A stretch of DNA of 64,000 nt from Maribacter stanieri (GCF_900112245.1 NZ_FOYX01000004.1:124001-188000), one strand, 5' to 3'. Positions 1 through 8,773 are shown, counted from the first letter of the stretch. The notes: generated by a model from the letters alone, not told the origin. Made by a program: numbers and translations.

Positions 1-465
1 TTCTCTTTTCAATTTAACGGATTAAAGGCAAAGGATAATCAATACTTGGTTTCCCTTGAGAACGGACAATCAGAGCTTCAAGAATTTGATTATGAGTTAG
101 ATAAATCAAAATTTAGAATGGATAACCTGGTGTTTCCTATGCATTTCGAATTTGGTCCGTCTAAATTGAAGACAACCGATAAAACCATGCGTTATTCTTT
201 AAAAAATCAATTTAGAGTTGGACTAGGTGGTTACGGAGGTTTTAATATAGGTACGCGTCAGAAGTTGAAATATGAAATTGACGGTGATAATGTTAAAGAC
301 AAATTAAAGCGTAGCTACAACACCAACGATCTAATATATGGGTTGAGTGCGTATGCAGGTGTTGATGGTGTTCTATTATATGTGAAGTACGATTTAAACC
401 CGATATTTAAGAACGCTGCGGTGGATCAAAGAAATGTATCCCTAGGTCTTCGTTTCGATTTATAG
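1..465 (+). CDS. Outer-membrane beta-barrel protein, C-terminal part
   Basis: The reading frame is open from the first base of the window, so the gene starts upstream and only about 154 C-terminal residues are visible. The visible part alternates short amphipathic strands with glycine-rich turns (for example FRVGLGGYGGFNIGTRQKLKYE) and ends in VSLGLRFDL, with an aromatic residue near the C-terminus as is usual for the last strand of a Bacteroidetes outer-membrane barrel. A TTG at base 46 is in frame but is not a convincing start. The ligand or role cannot be told. A hairpin terminator follows directly. The barrel assignment is fairly sure; the family (PorT/OMP_b-brl type) is inference. Confidence 0.7.
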   Translation, partial: FSFQFNGLKAKDNQYLVSLENGQSELQEFDYELDKSKFRMDNLVFPMHFEFGPSKLKTTDKTMRYSLKNQFRVGLGGYGGFNIGTRQKLKYEIDGDNVKDKLKRSYNTNDLIYGLSAYAGVDGVLLYVKYDLNPIFKNAAVDQRNVSLGLRFDL

Positions 466-490
466 TATAAAAATATTCATCAATCAATTT

Positions 491-535
491 AGCTGTGGTG
501 CCGTGTGTAAAAACCGGTTACTACAGCTATTTTTT
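491..535 (+). terminator. Hairpin terminator after the barrel gene
   Basis: AGCTGTGGT at 491-499 pairs with ACTACAGCT at 519-528 (one G-T pair), with further GCCG/CGGT pairing inside, and a run of six T follows. It overlaps the end of the convergent zinc-ribbon gene. Confidence 0.6.
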
Positions 536-778
536 GGTTTTAGACAATTCAAGTTTCATTTCATCGGTAAACTCATTTTCATAGTATCCGCGTTTGCAAT
601 GGCTGCATTCAACTGTAGTGTTGCTTGAAATTTTAAATAATTTAATCCAAAATATATGGAAATAATTTTTCTGTGTAACTGCTGTTAGTGTTCCTCTTTG
701 TTGGCAATAAGTGCAAGTAGAATTAAAAAGGGTTATGGTTTCTGGTTTACCCGGTCTGGTGCCAAAGAATAGAATCAT
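527..778 (-). CDS. Small zinc-ribbon protein
   Basis: An 83-residue protein with two CxxC knuckles, CTYC near residue 22 and CSHC near residue 59, which together would bind one zinc. The start MILFFGTRPGK and the spacing of the knuckles match the small zinc-ribbon proteins found widely in Bacteroidetes. No other domain, signal peptide or membrane segment is seen. It is divergent from dnaG and shares the short upstream region with it. The molecular role is unknown; zinc binding follows from the cysteine pattern only. Confidence 0.6.
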   Translation of the reverse strand: MILFFGTRPGKPETITLFNSTCTYCQQRGTLTAVTQKNYFHIFWIKLFKISSNTTVECSHCKRGYYENEFTDEMKLELSKTKK

Positions 779-784
779 AATTAG

Positions 785-792
785 TACTTTTG
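785..792 (+). promoter_or_regulatory. Probable -7 promoter element of dnaG
   Basis: TACTTTTG fits the Bacteroidetes -7 consensus TAnnTTTG and lies 56 bases before the dnaG ATG. No clear -33 TTG element is seen at the expected distance. Confidence 0.45.
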
Positions 793-848
793 ATGTTCTA
801 AATTACGTAAAATTGTTTCTTTTTTAGAGGAACTACTCCTAGTCAATT

Positions 849-2840
849 ATGATTTCAAAAATTACCATAGATAAAGTTTATGAAACTGCTCGTTTAGAGG
901 AGGTTATTGGTGATTTTGTACAATTAAAGAAATCGGGTACAAACTTTAAAGGGCTTAGTCCGTTTACAGATGAACGCTCGCCTAGTTTTATGGTTTCCCC
1001 TGTAAAACAAATATGGAAAGATTTTAGTAGTGGAAAAGGTGGTAACGTAGTTGCTTTCTTAATGGAGCATGAGCATTTTACCTATCCTGAGGCTATTAAG
1101 TATTTGGCTAAGAAATACAATATTGAAATTGAAGAGACTGAGCAATCTAACGAGCAGAAAGAGCAAGCTAGTGAGCGAGAGAGCATGTACTTGGTTTCAG
1201 AGTTCGCCCAAACCCATTTTAAAGAAATGCTATGGGAATCTGAGTTGGGTAAAGCAATTGGACTCAGTTATTTCAAGGAACGTGGTTTTACAGATGAGAC
1301 TATAAAGAAATTTGAGCTAGGGTACTGTTTGGATCAGTGGGACGGTTTTACTACCGCAGCTCTAGATAAAGGTTATAAATTAGAATACCTTCAAAAAACA
1401 GGATTGACCATAGTTAAGGAGGATCCTAACAACCCAAATGGGTCAAGAAAATTTGACCGATTTAAAGGTAGGGTCATGTTTCCAATACATTCCTTAAGTG
1501 GACGTGTATTAGGTTTTGGTGGCCGTATTTTAACAAATGATAAAAAAGCGGCGAAGTATTTAAATTCGCCCGAGAGTGATATTTACCATAAAAGTAAGGT
1601 GCTGTATGGTATTTACCATGCTAAACAATCTATCGCTAAAGAAGATAATTGTTATTTGGTAGAAGGGTATACAGATGTCATACAGTTTGCACAACGTGGT
1701 ATAGATAACGTAGTATCTTCTAGTGGTACTGCTTTGACACCAGAGCAGATTAGGTTAATTAATAGGCTTACTAAAAATATTACGGTATTATTTGATGGAG
1801 ATGCGGCAGGTCTGCGTGCATCGCTTCGTGGTATCGATTTAATCTTGGAACAAGGTATGAACGTTCGTATCTGTACTTTTCCGGAAGGTGAAGATCCAGA
1901 TAGCTTTTCCAAGAACAATGAACTAGAAGAGGTGTTGTCTTATTTAGGGGATAATTCAAAAGATTTTATCCAGTTCAAGGCATCACTTTTAGTAAAAGAA
2001 GCAGACAACGATCCTATAAAAAGGGCAGATACGGTTAGGGATATTGTTAATAGTATATCTAAGATTCCCGATCGTATAAAGAAAGAAATCTACATTCAAG
2101 AATGCGCCCAGATCATGAATATATCTGAAGCGGTATTGTTTAATACCCTGGCGCAGATAGAGAAGAAAGAAGAGAAGGACGTAAAGAGCCAACCTAAAGA
2201 AGAGCAGAAAGCTTTTGATGTAGTTCGTGGTAAAGATGTAGATGAGCAAAAGCAAGAGAAAGTTGATGTACAATATGTTTTAGAGCGAAAGATTATAGAA
2301 TCGCTTATGTTGTATGGCAACCACAAAGAAGAATTTGAAGATTTGGTCTTGAAGGAGAATGAGTCTGGCGACCTAGTCTTAGAGCCAGAGTCCTCTGAGA
2401 TTAAGGTATATGAGAAAATATTTTTGGACCTTCAAGAAGATGAAATAGAATTGGCCAATGAAGATTTTCGTAAAATGTACGCCAAGTTAATTGAAGCTTT
2501 AAATGAGACGGAAGAGTTTTCAATTACCACATTTGTAAATGGATTGGAGCAGGAAATGGCAAATCAGATTTCGTCCATTTTAATGGAAGAAGAGCGCTAT
2601 GCTTTACATAACTGGGAGCGTAAAGAAATTTTTCCAAAGAAAAAAGAATTGGGAGTGGCTCAGTTGGTCAGCGAAACAATTTTAACCTTGCGTTGTTTCT
2701 TAATTAAGAAGAGAATGTCAACATTGCAAAGTACTACAGAAGGAACGGAAAAAGATAATAGGGAGGCGCTAGAGGAAATTATGAACTACATTCAGTTGAA
2801 CAAATTACTAAATCAGAAATTGAATAGAGTATTGTCTTAG
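849..2840 (+). CDS. dnaG: DNA primase DnaG
   Basis: Makes the RNA primers for lagging-strand synthesis at the replication fork. The 663-residue protein has the N-terminal CHC2-type fold (residues 1-95), the RNA polymerase/TOPRIM core (LVEGYTDVI near residue 270, LFDGDAAG near 315) and a helicase-binding C-terminal region. The four usual zinc ligands of the N-terminal domain are missing: the CPFH motif reads SPFT (37-40) and the CFGC motif reads DFSS (58-61), although the surrounding sequence is well kept. The start ATG at 849 gives the normal N-terminus. A bidirectional hairpin terminator separates it from the convergent response regulator. Family assignment is certain. Confidence 0.97.
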   Translation: MISKITIDKVYETARLEEVIGDFVQLKKSGTNFKGLSPFTDERSPSFMVSPVKQIWKDFSSGKGGNVVAFLMEHEHFTYPEAIKYLAKKYNIEIEETEQSNEQKEQASERESMYLVSEFAQTHFKEMLWESELGKAIGLSYFKERGFTDETIKKFELGYCLDQWDGFTTAALDKGYKLEYLQKTGLTIVKEDPNNPNGSRKFDRFKGRVMFPIHSLSGRVLGFGGRILTNDKKAAKYLNSPESDIYHKSKVLYGIYHAKQSIAKEDNCYLVEGYTDVIQFAQRGIDNVVSSSGTALTPEQIRLINRLTKNITVLFDGDAAGLRASLRGIDLILEQGMNVRICTFPEGEDPDSFSKNNELEEVLSYLGDNSKDFIQFKASLLVKEADNDPIKRADTVRDIVNSISKIPDRIKKEIYIQECAQIMNISEAVLFNTLAQIEKKEEKDVKSQPKEEQKAFDVVRGKDVDEQKQEKVDVQYVLERKIIESLMLYGNHKEEFEDLVLKENESGDLVLEPESSEIKVYEKIFLDLQEDEIELANEDFRKMYAKLIEALNETEEFSITTFVNGLEQEMANQISSILMEEERYALHNWERKEIFPKKKELGVAQLVSETILTLRCFLIKKRMSTLQSTTEGTEKDNREALEEIMNYIQLNKLLNQKLNRVLS

Positions 2841-2860
2841 TATCTAAAAATACTGTAAAT

Positions 2861-2893
2861 AAAAAAAGACCCGCTAAAAGCAGGTCTTTTTTT
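2861..2893. terminator. Bidirectional terminator between dnaG and the response regulator
   Basis: GACCCGCT (2868-2875) and AGCAGGTC (2879-2886) form an 8-base stem with one mismatch and a 3-base loop, flanked by seven A before and seven T after, so it can stop transcription from both convergent genes. Confidence 0.8.
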
Positions 2894-2915
2894 ATTCTAT
2901 TCCAGTTGTAGGAAT

Positions 2916-3545
2916 TTAGTACAATTCTAAGGCTTTTGCCTGTTGTAATAAATCTACCATATTGTCTACATTTAATTTTTTCATTAAACGAGCTTTGTAG
3001 GTACTAACTGTTTTTTCGTTTAGGTTTAATCCTAAAGCAACTTCTTTATTTCGTTTACCACTAGCTAAAAGTTTCAACACTTCTATTTCTCTAGTAGATA
3101 GTTTTCTAAAGAACCTTCTTGGTTTTTTAGTTCCTTCATCAAAAGCAAGACGTTGTGCAAGTTCGTTTGTAATGAACATGCTACCTTCACTTACTTTGGT
3201 AACTGCTGCAGTAATATATTCTACACCAGATGATTTTGATAAATACCCAAAAGCACCAGCTCTAATGGCGCTAAGAGCGTAAACATCTTCAGATTGACCG
3301 CTGTACATAAGGACTTTTACGTCCGCGTAATCTTTTTTGATTTTACGTAATGCTGCTATTCCATTAATATCTGGAATATCCATTTCTAGCATGACTACAT
3401 CGGGGGTTGTGTCTTTAAGTTTTTCAAAAAGTTCTTCGGTAGTAGCTACCTCATCGATCAATTCAAATCCCTCAGCGGCTTCTAGAACCTTTCGTACTCC
3501 CATTCTTATGATAGGGTGGTTATCCGCTATTAAAACTTTGATCAT
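2916..3545 (-). CDS. NarL/LuxR-type response regulator with Glu at the phosphorylation site
   Basis: A 209-residue DNA-binding regulator with a receiver domain (about 1-120) and a LuxR-type helix-turn-helix (about 145-209, LSTREIEVLKLLASGKRNKE). Aligning PDVVMLEMDIPDING with the NarL motif PDLILLDLNMPGMNG puts Glu54 where the phosphorylated Asp normally is. The conserved Lys (GYLSKS) and the acidic D8 are present. No histidine kinase gene lies beside it. A Glu at this site often mimics phosphorylation, so the protein may be active without a kinase; that is inference. It converges on dnaG. The upstream 164 bases to nadE hold no recognisable gene. Confidence 0.9.
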   Translation of the reverse strand: MIKVLIADNHPIIRMGVRKVLEAAEGFELIDEVATTEELFEKLKDTTPDVVMLEMDIPDINGIAALRKIKKDYADVKVLMYSGQSEDVYALSAIRAGAFGYLSKSSGVEYITAAVTKVSEGSMFITNELAQRLAFDEGTKKPRRFFRKLSTREIEVLKLLASGKRNKEVALGLNLNEKTVSTYKARLMKKLNVDNMVDLLQQAKALELY

Positions 3546-3709
3546 TAATATTTTTTTATATAGATTTTAGAACCTATTTTGTCTGAAAAGACTACATGCA
3601 ATGTAAGGCTTAAAATTCTAAATTAGAAGTCAAAGTTGCATTTTTTTATTAGTAACGTATAATTTCGAACTTTATTTTCGTTTTAATACCCTGATTCTTA
3701 GTTGAGTTG

Positions 3710-4498
3710 TTATTTTAACTCTTTTGGTATCTCACAAACAGGTATAGGCATCATTTTATGTTGGTTCATTGTATTTAATCGTGTAAATATAGTAAATACT
3801 TCCTTTTTTCTTCCCTCAAAATCATCCGTTGATTTGCCTTCGTCTTTCATCGTCATCGCCCATTCTAGCTCAGGATAAGAAGCGCCAATTTGGTCCTCGT
3901 CAGTTCTGTCATCACCCCAAAGTCCGTCTGTAGGTGCTGCACCGATAATCTCTTCGTTAATGCCTAAAACCTTTGCAATGGCGTAAACTTCGGTTTTCAT
4001 TAAATCTGCTATCGGGCTTAAGTCTACTCCGCCATCACCATATTTAGTATAGAAACCAACACCAAAATCTTCCACTTTGTTACCGGTACCTGCTACAAGA
4101 TAGCGCTCAAGTGCTGCAAAATAGTAAAGACTCGTCATACGTAACCTAGCTCTAGTATTTGCCAAAGACATAAATCTATCTTCCTCATTCTCAACAGGAG
4201 GTAGTGTTGCTACCAAACTATCAAATACGGGAGTAAGGTTTACTGGTTGTCTTTTTACAGTAGAAAAATTCTTTTGTAACCAATCAATATGTCTAGATGC
4301 TCTGTCAGATTGGTTTTCGGCTTGGTGAATAGGCATTTCCAAACAAAGTAGGTCTAAACCTGTCTTTGCACATAGGGTAGAAGTAACCGCAGAGTCAATT
4401 CCTCCAGATACACCAATAACAAAACCCTTCTGTTTTGCATTAGTAGCATAATCCTTTAACCAATTAACAATGTGCTCAATTACCTTTTCCGTTTGCAT
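3710..4498 (-). CDS. nadE: NH3-dependent NAD(+) synthetase
   Basis: Converts nicotinic acid adenine dinucleotide to NAD+ with ammonia and ATP, the last step of NAD synthesis. The 262-residue protein has the PP-loop signature GVSGGIDSAV (about 29-38) and the C-terminal TDGLWGDDRTDEDQIG segment typical of NadE, and lacks an amidase domain, so it is the ammonia-type enzyme. It is divergent from gldB with a 70-base gap. Placement next to gldB-gldC is common in flavobacteria and need not mean a shared function. Confidence 0.95.
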   Translation of the reverse strand: MQTEKVIEHIVNWLKDYATNAKQKGFVIGVSGGIDSAVTSTLCAKTGLDLLCLEMPIHQAENQSDRASRHIDWLQKNFSTVKRQPVNLTPVFDSLVATLPPVENEEDRFMSLANTRARLRMTSLYYFAALERYLVAGTGNKVEDFGVGFYTKYGDGGVDLSPIADLMKTEVYAIAKVLGINEEIIGAAPTDGLWGDDRTDEDQIGASYPELEWAMTMKDEGKSTDDFEGRKKEVFTIFTRLNTMNQHKMMPIPVCEIPKELK

Positions 4499-4526
4499 AC
4501 CACTCTAATTATTTAGTAAAATCAAT

Positions 4527-4534
4527 TAACTTTG
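4527..4534 (+). promoter_or_regulatory. Probable -7 promoter element of gldB-gldC
   Basis: TAACTTTG matches TAnnTTTG and lies 35 bases before the chosen ATG of gldB. It would give a short leader of about 25-30 bases. Confidence 0.5.
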
Positions 4535-4568
4535 CCCTAAAAATAAGTTGAACACCGTGAATAATAAA

Positions 4569-5546
4569 ATGTATTGTAAAATACTTGCTAAGGTCAAACC
4601 TATTTTTATACTATTATCAGTTTTTTTCATTCTTTCTAGCTGTAATGATAGTGATAAGGTAGCTGAAGAGATAGCCGCTATACCTATGGACCTGAAAATT
4701 TCTCGATTTGATCGTGAATTTGCAACTTCGGGTGAAGAAGGTCTGCCGGCATTGCGTAAAATGTATCCGTATTTATTTCCTGCGCCAGATAGTGTTTGGA
4801 TAGCGAAGATGGAAGATTCTCTACAAATAGAATTGTTTCAAGAAGTTGGTAACTCCTTTCGCAGTTTTGAAGACGAAGAAGAAGGTCTGGTACAATTATT
4901 TAAGCATATAAAATATTACTTTCCTGAGTATGCTGTGCCAAAGGTAATTACGGTAACCAATGATGTAGATTATAATAACAGGATTATAATGACCGATAGT
5001 CTTTTGTTTATTAGCCTAGATAATTATTTGGGTTCTGAGCATAAGTATTATGGAGGTTTTCAGCGCTACATAGCCGAATCTTTAGATCGTAATTATTTAG
5101 TTAGTGATGTAGCTAGCTCGTTTGCTAAGCAAGTGGTACCAAGACCAAGAGATCGTACATTTTTAGCCCGTATGATTTATTTTGGTAAAGAATTATACCT
5201 GAAGGATAAACTGATGCCACAGGCAGAAGATCGTAAGAAAATAGGATACTCTCAAGAGGATATTGATTGGGCTATTGCCAATGAAGAGCCAATGTGGAGA
5301 AATTTTATTGAGAATGAATATTTATACGATACCGATAATAAATTGAATCAGCGATTTTTAGATCCTGCACCATTTTCTAAATTTGGGTTGGAGTTGGATA
5401 ATGAATCTCCTGGTAGATTGGGTCGTTATATAGGCTGGCAAATAGTGCGTGCTTTTATGGAGAATAATGATGTAAGCATGAAACAGTTAATGACGATGCC
5501 TGCAGATGATATTTTTAAGAAATCAAATTACAAACCAAGAATTTAA
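4569..5546 (+). CDS. gldB: Gliding motility lipoprotein GldB
   Basis: Membrane-anchored lipoprotein required for gliding motility in Flavobacterium. The N-terminus is a lipoprotein signal ending in FILSSC, followed by the typical GldB segment IPMDLKISRFDREF and later YIGWQIVRAFMENN near the C-terminus. The ATG at 4569 was chosen because it gives a 25-residue signal peptide; GTG at 4557 and TTG at 4548 are in frame and also possible. One base separates its stop from gldC, so the two form an operon. The biochemical role of GldB is not known in detail. Family call is firm. Confidence 0.92.
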   Translation: MYCKILAKVKPIFILLSVFFILSSCNDSDKVAEEIAAIPMDLKISRFDREFATSGEEGLPALRKMYPYLFPAPDSVWIAKMEDSLQIELFQEVGNSFRSFEDEEEGLVQLFKHIKYYFPEYAVPKVITVTNDVDYNNRIIMTDSLLFISLDNYLGSEHKYYGGFQRYIAESLDRNYLVSDVASSFAKQVVPRPRDRTFLARMIYFGKELYLKDKLMPQAEDRKKIGYSQEDIDWAIANEEPMWRNFIENEYLYDTDNKLNQRFLDPAPFSKFGLELDNESPGRLGRYIGWQIVRAFMENNDVSMKQLMTMPADDIFKKSNYKPRI

Positions 5547-5547
5547 A

Positions 5548-5883
5548 ATGGCAGATTTACATACTTCAGAAATTACGTTGCGCGTAGGATTAGATGAAAA
5601 TAGAATTCCTGAAACATTAAACTGGTCTGCTCAAGACGGCGGAATTGAAAACGAGGAAGCTAAGGCAATGTTATTATCTGTTTGGGATAGCAAGAATCAA
5701 GAATCTTTAAAGATCGACTTGTGGACAAAAGATATGCCTGTAGATGAGATGAAAACATTTTTTCATCAAACATTGGTTTCTTTGTCAGAGACTTTTTTAA
5801 AGGCGACACAAGACGAGAAAATGACCGCTACCATGAAAGATTTCTGTGACTACTTTGCAGAGAACTTGAACCTAAAAGAATAG
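5548..5883 (+). CDS. gldC: Gliding motility protein GldC
   Basis: A 111-residue cytoplasmic-looking protein starting MADLHTSEITLRVGLDENRI, the characteristic GldC N-terminus. It has no signal peptide or membrane segment. The ATG at 5548 lies one base after the gldB stop, so translation is probably coupled. GldC is associated with gliding but is not strictly essential in the model species (established knowledge). It ends two bases before the stop codon of the convergent membrane protein gene, with no terminator visible between. Confidence 0.92.
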   Translation: MADLHTSEITLRVGLDENRIPETLNWSAQDGGIENEEAKAMLLSVWDSKNQESLKIDLWTKDMPVDEMKTFFHQTLVSLSETFLKATQDEKMTATMKDFCDYFAENLNLKE

Positions 5884-5884
5884 G

Positions 5885-6544
5885 TTAAGCAGTTTTTAGT
5901 TTCTTTTTACCTTTTACTTTTTTAATCCAGTAGATGATATAGACGGTACCAATAACCGACGGAATCATCCATGCCCAAAGGGTATCGTACTTCATTCCGG
6001 CAACTATAAATGCTGTAACGGATGCTATGAGTGCGCCTAACATTCTGCTAAGGTGGTTAATAAGCCAAAGCTTTCTGTTTTTTAGGGTATTCTTAAATAA
6101 TTTGTAATCCCCATACGGTAGAAAAAGACCTATTAAGCCGAAGAAAAGAAAAAGTATAGCGTGCGAATAACCGTTTAGTAATCCGGTGATGCCGAAGCCT
6201 ATCATTAGCAGTGCACTTATTACCATTGTACCAGAGACAAGTTTATCTATTAAATTGGCTTCTGTTTTTTTGACTGATTTAAATGTTAACGCTCTGTTAC
6301 CTGCTAAGATCATGTAAATGGTAAATATGCCCACGAGAAATAAAAAGGTGTTCCTGTGGTTTGGTAAACGTGCTATTACCAAGGAAATGGCAGAGCTAAT
6401 GATCATAGACCACGTAAACCATTTGCCTAAACGTTTATGATTTAATTTTCCTTTTCTAACGATGATACTTCCAATACCGGTAATAAGCCCTATGCCACCA
6501 AAAAAGGCATGTATGTAAATGAAGATTTCAATTATGTTTTCCAT
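5885..6544 (-). CDS. Multi-pass membrane protein, DUF2306-like
   Basis: A 219-residue integral membrane protein with about six or seven hydrophobic helices and a basic C-terminus (KKVKGKKKLKTA). The order of helices and the HAFFGGIGLITG and INHLSRMLGA segments resemble DUF2306-type membrane proteins, whose role is unknown. No catalytic motif is apparent. It converges on gldC. The 282 bases upstream hold no gene and no motif that I recognise. Confidence 0.6.
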   Translation of the reverse strand: MENIIEIFIYIHAFFGGIGLITGIGSIIVRKGKLNHKRLGKWFTWSMIISSAISLVIARLPNHRNTFLFLVGIFTIYMILAGNRALTFKSVKKTEANLIDKLVSGTMVISALLMIGFGITGLLNGYSHAILFLFFGLIGLFLPYGDYKLFKNTLKNRKLWLINHLSRMLGALIASVTAFIVAGMKYDTLWAWMIPSVIGTVYIIYWIKKVKGKKKLKTA

Positions 6545-6826
6545 GGTTGGTTGGTTTTTTGTTACTCAAAGATGAGGTAAATGCCAACAACAAGGTAACT
6601 ATAGTAACTCAATTGTAAGTTTAGTGTGCTGAGTTGAGAGGTTTTAAGAACAATGTATTAACTAATGAGTATTAAGAAAAAAGTATTAGGTTTCAGATAC
6701 AAAGTTAGAAGTGTGACAAAAAGGTTATTTCGAGGAGTGTTTTTCTGCCAGCAAATCTAGTAGTTAGTGATATAATATTATTGTAAATGACATTCCGTTT
6801 TTTAACTTTTGCTAAAAGCTAACGTA

Positions 6827-7411
6827 CTACCGGTTTTTCTTTGGCTTGCAGGACTGACAGAAATCTAAAAGGTTGTTTATTTCTAGAATAACTCTGTCGT
6901 GTTCTTTTTGTAACATTTCGGCATCTTTTCCAAAATCGGTCGCTTTAAATACCTGTGCGCTAACCGTATTCATTTCTTCTTGTAGCTCGTTAAAAATGGG
7001 CTGAAATAAACTGGAATCGCTAAAAGCTCCCTTTTCCTCATATATTTTCTTGCGTATTTTTCTAGCATAAAGCTCCACCAAATCAAAATCGTACCTGCCA
7101 AATTGAAGTAACTGATTTGCAGTAACAGAATCTGGAGCGATCAATACCGCTAAATTCTTTTGAAAAATAGCTTTAACCTTGCTATTGAAGTTTTTGGTGA
7201 ACATAAACGAGACCGAGTTCATATTAAAACTGAAATCGATTTTTGAGCCTGAATATATAGAGTAGGAGGTAAGTGCAGCATTAATCTCTGACTCTGGAGA
7301 TTGGTAGTCGCTTAATTGCAGCTCATAGTCTGGGTTCCATTCTATCGGTTCTTGAGCAACTACAAATGTGGATGATAATGCTACTACTAAAATTAAAAGA
7401 TAGTTTTTCAC
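6827..7411 (-). CDS. Secreted hypothetical protein
   Basis: A 194-residue protein with a classical signal peptide (MKNYLLILVVALSSTFVVA, cleavage probably after AQ). The mature part starts EPIEWNPDYELQLSDYQSP, somewhat like the start of DUF922-type proteins, but the rest does not match and no HExxH motif is present. Two cysteines near the C-terminus (CQSC) could form a disulphide or bind a metal. Not recognised; function unknown. Confidence 0.6.
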   Translation of the reverse strand: MKNYLLILVVALSSTFVVAQEPIEWNPDYELQLSDYQSPESEINAALTSYSIYSGSKIDFSFNMNSVSFMFTKNFNSKVKAIFQKNLAVLIAPDSVTANQLLQFGRYDFDLVELYARKIRKKIYEEKGAFSDSSLFQPIFNELQEEMNTVSAQVFKATDFGKDAEMLQKEHDRVILEINNLLDFCQSCKPKKNR

Positions 7412-7498
7412 GTAAATCAGATTTTGGACCGAATGTACTATAAAAAGTAATTCGCTAATTGCCGAAAAACGGGTTAAGGTATTAAAGTTTGTTAAAAT

Positions 7499-8134
7499 CT
7501 ATAATAGAAACTCCGTTTGCTTAGAATCTGCATTAAATATATTTGGGTAGTGTTCACGGGCATTTTTAACCATAAAAGCTATGGGTAAGTCTTCAAAATG
7601 ACCATAGTCTTCCAAGTACTCCATAAACTGGGTACCTTCTTCATTAAAAGGTTGTAGTACAGCATCATTTTCTCCATCAAAATCTAAAGGAGCAACGTTA
7701 AGCATAGCGCATAAAGATGCATTAAACGTTGGAGAAATTTTAAGCCATTTATCGTTTAGAAAAACATCTACCATGCCATGAGGTGTAAGTTCGTTAGAAC
7801 CGAATTTTTCTATTAATCGTTCTACGCCAATGTGGTTTTTAACTTTCGCCAAATGAATTCTAGCAGGTATGTCTAAGGCACGAAGGCTGGCAATTAACAC
7901 AATAGATTTGTCTATACAATGCCCATTAGTACGTTTGGCAATTTCGCTGGCACGGTATTTTTCTTTGTTAAGGCTTAGGTTATATGGGTTGTATCTCCAG
8001 GTGTCCCTTACTTTTAAATATAGCTGTTTGGCTATTTCCTTCTTAGAAAGCGTGGTATTTCTGAACTCAGAAATAAAAACTTCGATTTCGTCACTTTCAT
8101 AATCGTAAAAATAGGTAGGTGATAGATAATCCAT
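7499..8134 (-). CDS. Transglutaminase-like superfamily protein, catalytic Asp replaced
   Basis: A 211-residue cytoplasmic protein with the core of the transglutaminase/cysteine-protease fold: GHC with Cys73, then PHGMVDVFLNDKWLKISPT with His119. In active members the third triad residue is the Asp of the VDPT motif; here the motif reads ISPT, so Ser134 stands in its place. The N-terminal region (ARIHLAKVKNH) is also typical. It may be inactive or may use another residue; the sequence cannot tell. No operon partner is obvious. Confidence 0.7.
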   Translation of the reverse strand: MDYLSPTYFYDYESDEIEVFISEFRNTTLSKKEIAKQLYLKVRDTWRYNPYNLSLNKEKYRASEIAKRTNGHCIDKSIVLIASLRALDIPARIHLAKVKNHIGVERLIEKFGSNELTPHGMVDVFLNDKWLKISPTFNASLCAMLNVAPLDFDGENDAVLQPFNEEGTQFMEYLEDYGHFEDLPIAFMVKNAREHYPNIFNADSKQTEFLL

Positions 8135-8275
8135 TAGGTAGAGTATATGGGGATTTACTGTAATCTGTTCAATTAAATACGTTAGACTAAGGTAGTAAAA
8201 TTTTGTGCGCTGAGCGAAAAGCGCAGCACGCCAAACACTAAATACATAGTACTATTTTATGGAATACTAATTCTG

Positions 8276-8369
8276 CCAACTGAACACTGAATACTGATAC
8301 TGAACACTGATACTGTCTACTGATACTGAATACTGGTACTGAATACTGGTACCGCCTACTGAAAACTAC
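8276..8369. repeat. Degenerate short repeat (TACTGA-type)
   Basis: About 90 bases made of variants of ACTGAATACTG and ACTGATACTG in one direction, ending over the stop codon of the truncated haemoglobin gene. A small hairpin GTGCGCT/AGCGCA at 8205-8225 lies just upstream in the otherwise empty gap. Confidence 0.6.
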
Positions 8370-8770
8370 TCACCTTTAAATTCCTCCGGTCTATTCTGCC
8401 AAATATGAATATACTGTCCGGTAGACATTCTACGAGCCATGTCTTTTGCATTATTGGCTAATTCGCCCTCAAAAAGCTCATCAATAGTTTCAAACCAAAG
8501 CTGTAGCCATTGTGCAAAATGGTTTTGAGAAATGGTATGCTTTAGGTTTTTATCAACGTTTACGTGTGCCTTAGACGGACTCCCTCTAAACGTACGAACA
8601 CCAAAGAGGTTAGACTCCCAAAAGTCGGTAAGCTTGCTTAAATGCGCAGGCCACTGTTCGTCAGTAATGTGTCCGTTGAAAATAGGGCCTAACATTTCAT
8701 TCTTCCTTATTTTATCGTAAAAGGTATGCACCAATACGCTAACATCTTCTCTATTTGTAATTTGGGTCAT
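8366..8770 (-). CDS. Group III truncated haemoglobin
   Basis: A 134-residue haem protein likely to handle oxygen or nitric oxide in the cytoplasm. The two-over-two globin pattern of group III is seen: HTFYDKIRKNEMLGPIF at the N-terminus, WESNLFG in the middle and the HFAQWLQLWFETIDELF helix. The length is usual for the group. The cupin gene lies three bases upstream on the same strand, so the pair is probably one operon with the promoter before the cupin. The physiological ligand is not known. Confidence 0.88.
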   Translation of the reverse strand: MTQITNREDVSVLVHTFYDKIRKNEMLGPIFNGHITDEQWPAHLSKLTDFWESNLFGVRTFRGSPSKAHVNVDKNLKHTISQNHFAQWLQLWFETIDELFEGELANNAKDMARRMSTGQYIHIWQNRPEEFKGE

Positions 8771-8773
8771 GGT

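Noticed and set aside
1989..2326. Long antisense frames inside dnaG
   Set aside because: Frames opposite a well-conserved gene with biased codons; no family match or start signals.
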